From Chitinophaga horti (GTDB lineage Bacteria; Bacteroidota; Bacteroidia; Chitinophagales; Chitinophagaceae): a DNA stretch of 64,000 nt. This document shows, in pieces, positions 60,917 to 64,000 of the stretch. The stretch spans positions 5,642,001 to 5,706,000 of the forward strand of contig NZ_CP107006.1 in assembly GCF_022867795.2 (NCBI RefSeq). Reading direction: 5' to 3'. Made by a program: the position numbers and the translations under genes. Below the pieces are notes generated by a model. That model was given only the letters and a program-made list of their open reading frames with translations, had not been told where the DNA came from and searched no databases. The first letter of the stretch is position 1. Every line of letters starts with the position of its first letter.

Positions 60917-60975
60917 CTACGGTAACTATTCCACGTTATGAATACGCAATTGTTGCATTTATCTTTAAACGAAAC

Positions 60976-61170
60976 CTACTTCGCAGGCTTCGGTTTTTTC
61001 TTGTTACCTGGCGGAGTGCCCAGCAATTCCTGTTGCCGGTGCAGCTCGTATTTGTTTATAAAGCACACTTTAAAGGTGTTGCCCGTTAATGAGTCTTCCT
61101 GGCCTACTTTGGTAAGCCCAAGTTTCTCGAAATTGGTCGTCAGCTGATTGATGTACTGCTGTATGGTCAT
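60976..61170 (-). CDS. small hypothetical protein
   Basis: A 64-residue frame from ATG 61170: MTIQQYINQLTTNFEKLG at the start, VCFINKYELHRQQELLGTPP in the middle and a basic end (GNKKKPKPAK). No family recognised. Support for a real gene comes from the minus-strand terminator about 60 bp after its stop and from the lack of any plus-strand gene here. Confidence 0.5.
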   Translation of the reverse strand: MTIQQYINQLTTNFEKLGLTKVGQEDSLTGNTFKVCFINKYELHRQQELLGTPPGNKKKPKPAK

Positions 61171-61498
61171 CTTGGTCGGTTTTGAAAGTGAATAAGTTGG
61201 TTGTTAAGCACCGCATCCTCACAAGGAGTGTGCCTGGCCTATTCACATTCGCATACAACTACATCCGCCGTTAGGAAGAAGGCGGTATTTTGCCTGCTCA
61301 GTCTTTCTCGTGTTCAGCTTTTGTTGTTGTTCCAGGATAATCATAATAATGGTGGTTTGGTTCTTCCGGCCAGTGAACAGTACCTTTGTACTATCCTGCC
61401 TGTTGATTACCCTACAAAACTAGTAGGGTTTATGGACTATACCAAATAAATTCTTGACTTTTTTATAAAAAATACCTGAAATCCTTTGCTGATAAGGG
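61171..61498. other. intergenic region, no gene supported
   Basis: No coding frame is credible in these 330 bp before the metH promoter, and no further structure was recognised. Confidence 0.4.
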
Positions 61499-61532
61499 TT
61501 TGGAATCTTTAGTAATAGTTTTATTATCTTTG
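61499..61532 (+). promoter_or_regulatory. promoter of the split metH operon
   Basis: TTTG (61499-61502), a 22-bp spacer and TATCTTTG (61525-61532) match the Bacteroidota promoter pattern. The expected start of transcription, about 61538-61540, falls at the first base of the pseudoknot that follows. Confidence 0.65.
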
Positions 61533-61536
61533 CTCA

Positions 61537-61596
61537 CTCTTTGGTGGATTTGTTTATTGTTGACCAGGGGCATTCTTAAACCGAAACTAATAAACA
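61537..61596 (+). promoter_or_regulatory. SAM-II-like riboswitch candidate
   Basis: P1 forms from CTTTGGT (61539-61545) and ACCAGGG (61563-61569). The P1 loop starts GGATTTG, and its GTTTATT (61552-61558) pairs perfectly with AATAAAC (61589-61595), giving an H-type pseudoknot. Between them, TTAAAC and CTAA match the order of conserved blocks in class-II SAM riboswitches (loop GATTTG, then TTAAAC, then GCTAAA). The 3' arm ends 8 bases before the metH start codon, so binding of SAM could block initiation. Location before a methionine-synthase gene fits. Confidence 0.72.
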
Positions 61597-61603
61597 TAAC
61601 AAA

Positions 61604-62611
61604 ATGAAGACACTCCAACAATGCGCCGCAGAGCGCATTCTGATAATTGATGGGGCCATGGGCACCATGATCCAGCGTTACAAGCTGGAAGAAGCCGACT
61701 ACCGTGGCGAACGTTTCAAAGACTATCATGCTGATGTGAAAGGTAATAATGACCTGCTCTGTATTACGCAGCCGCAGATCATCGAGGCTATTCACCGCGA
61801 ATACCTGGAAGCAGGTGCCGATATTATTGAAACTAATACATTCAGCAGTACGACTATCGCGCAGGCGGACTACGATATGCAGTCGCTGGCGTATGAACTG
61901 AACCTGGAAGCCGCCCGGATCGCGCGCCGCGCTACCGACGACTACACGGCGCGTAACCCTGAAAAGCCCCGCTTCGTAGCAGGCGCTATCGGGCCGATGA
62001 ACAAGCCGTTGTCGCTTTCGCCCGATGTGAATAACCCGGGTTATCGTTCCGTAACATTCGACGAGGTGGCAGATGCTTATTATGAGCAGATATCCGGCCT
62101 GGTAGACGGTGGCGCACATATCCTGCTTATCGAAACAATATTCGATACACTCAACTCCAAAGCTGCTATCTATGCTGCCAAGAAGTATTTCCGCGAGCAT
62201 AATATAGAACTGCCGATCATGATCTCCGGCACCATCACGGATGCCTCGGGCAGAACGCTGAGCGGACAAACGCTGGAGGCCTTCTACATTTCGGTAATGC
62301 ACGCACATCCATTCTCCATCGGCCTGAACTGCGCCCTTGGTGGTGAACAGATGCGTCCCCATATATCGGAACTGTCGCAGATCGCCAGTTGCTTTACCAG
62401 CTGCTATCCCAACGCGGGCCTGCCAAACGCATTCGGTGAATACGATGAAGAGCCGGAAGATACTGCCTGCATTATCGAGGACTTCGCCCGTGAAGGTTAT
62501 GTGAACATCGTTGGCGGCTGCTGCGGCACCACGCCCGACCACATCCGTCACATCGCACAGCACGTAAAAACTATTTCACCAAGACCCTTACCGGTTGTAG
62601 AAAAGGTGTAG
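61604..62611 (+). CDS. homocysteine S-methyltransferase domain of split methionine synthase
   Basis: A 335-residue protein equal to the N-terminal homocysteine-binding module of MetH. It starts RILIIDGAMGTMIQRYKLEE, carries GADIIETNTFSSTTIAQADYD, and has the zinc cysteines GLNCALGG and GGCCGTTPDHIRHIA. It ends where the MetH module ends, and a second gene with the remaining modules starts 35 bp later, so the enzyme is made of two chains. It would transfer the methyl group to homocysteine from the B12 cofactor of the partner. Confidence 0.92.
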   Translation: MKTLQQCAAERILIIDGAMGTMIQRYKLEEADYRGERFKDYHADVKGNNDLLCITQPQIIEAIHREYLEAGADIIETNTFSSTTIAQADYDMQSLAYELNLEAARIARRATDDYTARNPEKPRFVAGAIGPMNKPLSLSPDVNNPGYRSVTFDEVADAYYEQISGLVDGGAHILLIETIFDTLNSKAAIYAAKKYFREHNIELPIMISGTITDASGRTLSGQTLEAFYISVMHAHPFSIGLNCALGGEQMRPHISELSQIASCFTSCYPNAGLPNAFGEYDEEPEDTACIIEDFAREGYVNIVGGCCGTTPDHIRHIAQHVKTISPRPLPVVEKV

Positions 62612-62646
62612 GCTATATTAACACCGAACCTTAGCACAAGGAGAAA

Positions 62647-64000
62647 ATGAATACAAGCACACTCACGATTAAACCATACTTACGCCTCGCTGGTCTAGAG
62701 CCGCTGGTAGTAAGGCCCGAAACCAACTTTCTGAACGTCGGCGAACGTACCAACGTAACCGGTTCCAAGAAATTTGCCCGACTCATTCGAGAAGGACTGT
62801 ACGAAGAAGCGCTGTCCGTTGCCCGCCAACAGGTGGAAAGCGGCGCCCAGATCCTCGACGTGAACATGGACGATGCGCTGCTCGACGGCGAAAAGGCTAT
62901 GACCACGTTCCTGAACCTGCTGGCCGCGGAGCCGGACATTTCCAAGATCCCTATTATGATCGACTCCAGTAAGTTCAGCATCATCGAAGCGGGACTTAAA
63001 TGCGTGCAGGGTAAGTGTGTGGTAAACTCCATCAGCTTAAAAGAAGGCGAAGCCAAGTTCATTGAACAAGCCCGCATCTGCCAAAGCTTTGGTGCAGCGG
63101 TTGTCGTAATGGCATTCGACGAGAACGGGCAGGCTGATTCTTACCAGAAGCGTGTTGATTTCAGCTACCGTGCTTATAAGATCCTCACCGAACAGGTAGG
63201 GTACGATCCGCAAGACATCATCTTCGACCCGAACATCTTCGCCGTGGCGACGGGTATTGAAGAACATAATAATTATGCGATCGACTTCATTGAGGCGACG
63301 CGTAAGATCAAAGAACTGATGCCGCTCACCAAGGTAAGCGGTGGCGTAAGTAACATCTCCTTCTCTTTCCGTGGTAATGATGTAGTGCGTGAGGCGATGC
63401 ACTCCGTATTCCTCTTCCATGCGATTAAGGCGGGTATGGACATGGGCATTGTAAATGCCGGTATGATCCAGATCTATGACGAAATCGACCCTACGTTACG
63501 TGATCTTTGCGAAGATGTGATCCTTAACAGGCATGAAGATGCTACGGAGAAACTGATTGCATTTGCCGAAACGGTAAAGGCGAAAGGTAAGGTTATCGAG
63601 AAAGATGAAAAGTGGCGTAACGGTACGGTGGAAGAGCGTTTGAGCCATGCACTCGTAAACGGTATCACCGAATATATAGAGGGTGATACGGAAGAAGCCC
63701 GTCAGAAATATCCCCGCCCGCTGGATGTAATCGAAGGTCCGCTGATGGATGGAATGAACATCGTTGGTGACCTGTTCGGCAGTGGTAAAATGTTCCTCCC
63801 ACAGGTAGTGAAAAGCGCCCGTGTAATGAAGAAGTCGGTAGCGGTGTTAACACCATTTATCGAGGAGGAGAAAGCCAGGATGGTGGCGGAGAACGGCGGC
63901 GTTATCAAGTCGGCCGGTAAAATATTGCTCGCCACTGTAAAAGGCGACGTACACGACATCGGTAAAAACATTGTGGGTGTGGTGTTGGCCTGTAACGGTT
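62647..64000 (+). CDS. metH: methionine synthase, pterin- and B12-binding part, cut by the window edge
   Basis: The frame from ATG 62647 stays open to the right edge (451 codons). It begins with the pterin-binding barrel (TNFLNVGERTNVTGSKKFARL, ILDVNMDDALLDG, IPIMIDSSKFSIIEAG), passes the cap domain, and reaches the B12 site DVHDIGKNIVGVVL with the cobalt-ligand His. The reactivation domain would lie beyond the edge. The gene lacks the homocysteine module, which is the separate upstream gene. It uses 5-methyl-THF from MetF. Confidence 0.94.
   Translation, partial: MNTSTLTIKPYLRLAGLEPLVVRPETNFLNVGERTNVTGSKKFARLIREGLYEEALSVARQQVESGAQILDVNMDDALLDGEKAMTTFLNLLAAEPDISKIPIMIDSSKFSIIEAGLKCVQGKCVVNSISLKEGEAKFIEQARICQSFGAAVVVMAFDENGQADSYQKRVDFSYRAYKILTEQVGYDPQDIIFDPNIFAVATGIEEHNNYAIDFIEATRKIKELMPLTKVSGGVSNISFSFRGNDVVREAMHSVFLFHAIKAGMDMGIVNAGMIQIYDEIDPTLRDLCEDVILNRHEDATEKLIAFAETVKAKGKVIEKDEKWRNGTVEERLSHALVNGITEYIEGDTEEARQKYPRPLDVIEGPLMDGMNIVGDLFGSGKMFLPQVVKSARVMKKSVAVLTPFIEEEKARMVAENGGVIKSAGKILLATVKGDVHDIGKNIVGVVLACNG

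Noticed and set aside
61463..62563. 366-codon open frame antisense to the homocysteine methyltransferase gene
   Set aside because: Shadow of a well-conserved gene; it would also overlap the promoter and pseudoknot.
1..64000. tRNA, rRNA and prophage genes
   Set aside because: No tRNA arm motifs, rRNA-like stretches or phage structural genes were recognised anywhere in the window by eye; a tRNAscan or Infernal run was not possible.

Overview
The window reads as chromosomal DNA of a Bacteroidota member, most likely a Chitinophaga-like genus of the Chitinophagaceae. The grounds are many TAnnTTTG promoter elements, Bacteroidota-type lipoproteins (DUF4836, DUF4286, DUF3298, SbsA-Ig), an S46 dipeptidyl-peptidase, an animal-type glutaminyl cyclase-like M28 protein, PorT-like outer-membrane barrels, ribosomal protein THX, and the rplM-rpsI-rpsB-tsf order. 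Genus placement is inference. No rRNA, tRNA, CRISPR array or prophage was seen.

Layout. 1-4.9 kb: DUF4836 lipoprotein (cut by the left edge), YciI protein, SRPBCC protein, msrB and mutL. 5-12.2 kb: sugar-acid block with gluconokinase, a GMC dehydrogenase carrying a probable Fe-S motif, its Tat-type small subunit, a peptide transporter and a Tat-exported Gfo/Idh/MocA enzyme. 12.4-20.4 kb: two hypothetical exported proteins, an S46 peptidase, an alkA-like gene with a frameshift, the M28/QC protein, cysS and the first of two membrane EEP phosphatases. 20.6-25.1 kb: second EEP protein, then rlmD followed by two rhomboids, one of which has lost its catalytic residues. 25.1-29.1 kb: TlpA-type thioredoxin and three beta-barrel proteins. 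29.3-34.7 kb: metF, lptB, a GH3-family protein, fabG and a YejK/NdpA-like protein. 34.7-46 kb: third rhomboid, RicT with a repeat tail, holB, a lipoprotein, a MITE-like element, a frameshifted glutathione peroxidase, recR, an Ig-like lipoprotein and a fused UvrD helicase-nuclease. 46.1-49.1 kb is the accessory part: a degenerate REP-associated transposase with a lysine-rich tail, REP-like hairpins, sparse DNA, a 63-residue membrane protein, TGTTCATT iterons and a glycine-rich peptide with a double-glycine-type leader. 49.2-61.2 kb: xth, DUF4286, HU, THX, pdxH, a DUF3298 lipoprotein, pyrH, tsf, rpsB (with an RG/GG-rich tail), rpsI, rplM, a zinc metallopeptidase, radA, comF and a small hypothetical gene. 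61.5-64 kb: a promoter, a SAM-II-like pseudoknot and a split metH (homocysteine-methyltransferase gene, then the pterin/B12 gene cut by the right edge).

How the genes relate. metF and split metH belong to one methyl-transfer pathway, and the pseudoknot would let SAM repress metH. The oxidoreductase block looks like periplasmic sugar oxidation feeding gluconate to a cytoplasmic kinase. rlmD with two rhomboids, and cysS-M28-alkA, look like operons. Three genes (mutL 3' end, alkA-like, glutathione peroxidase) would each be restored by adding one G or C to a short homopolymer. This points to sequencing error or recent decay and affects how they should be annotated.

The strongest leads for something unusual are the SAM-II-like element, the catalytically dead rhomboid beside an active one, the degenerate REP-associated transposase with nearby palindromes, and the orphan double-glycine peptide with iterons upstream.
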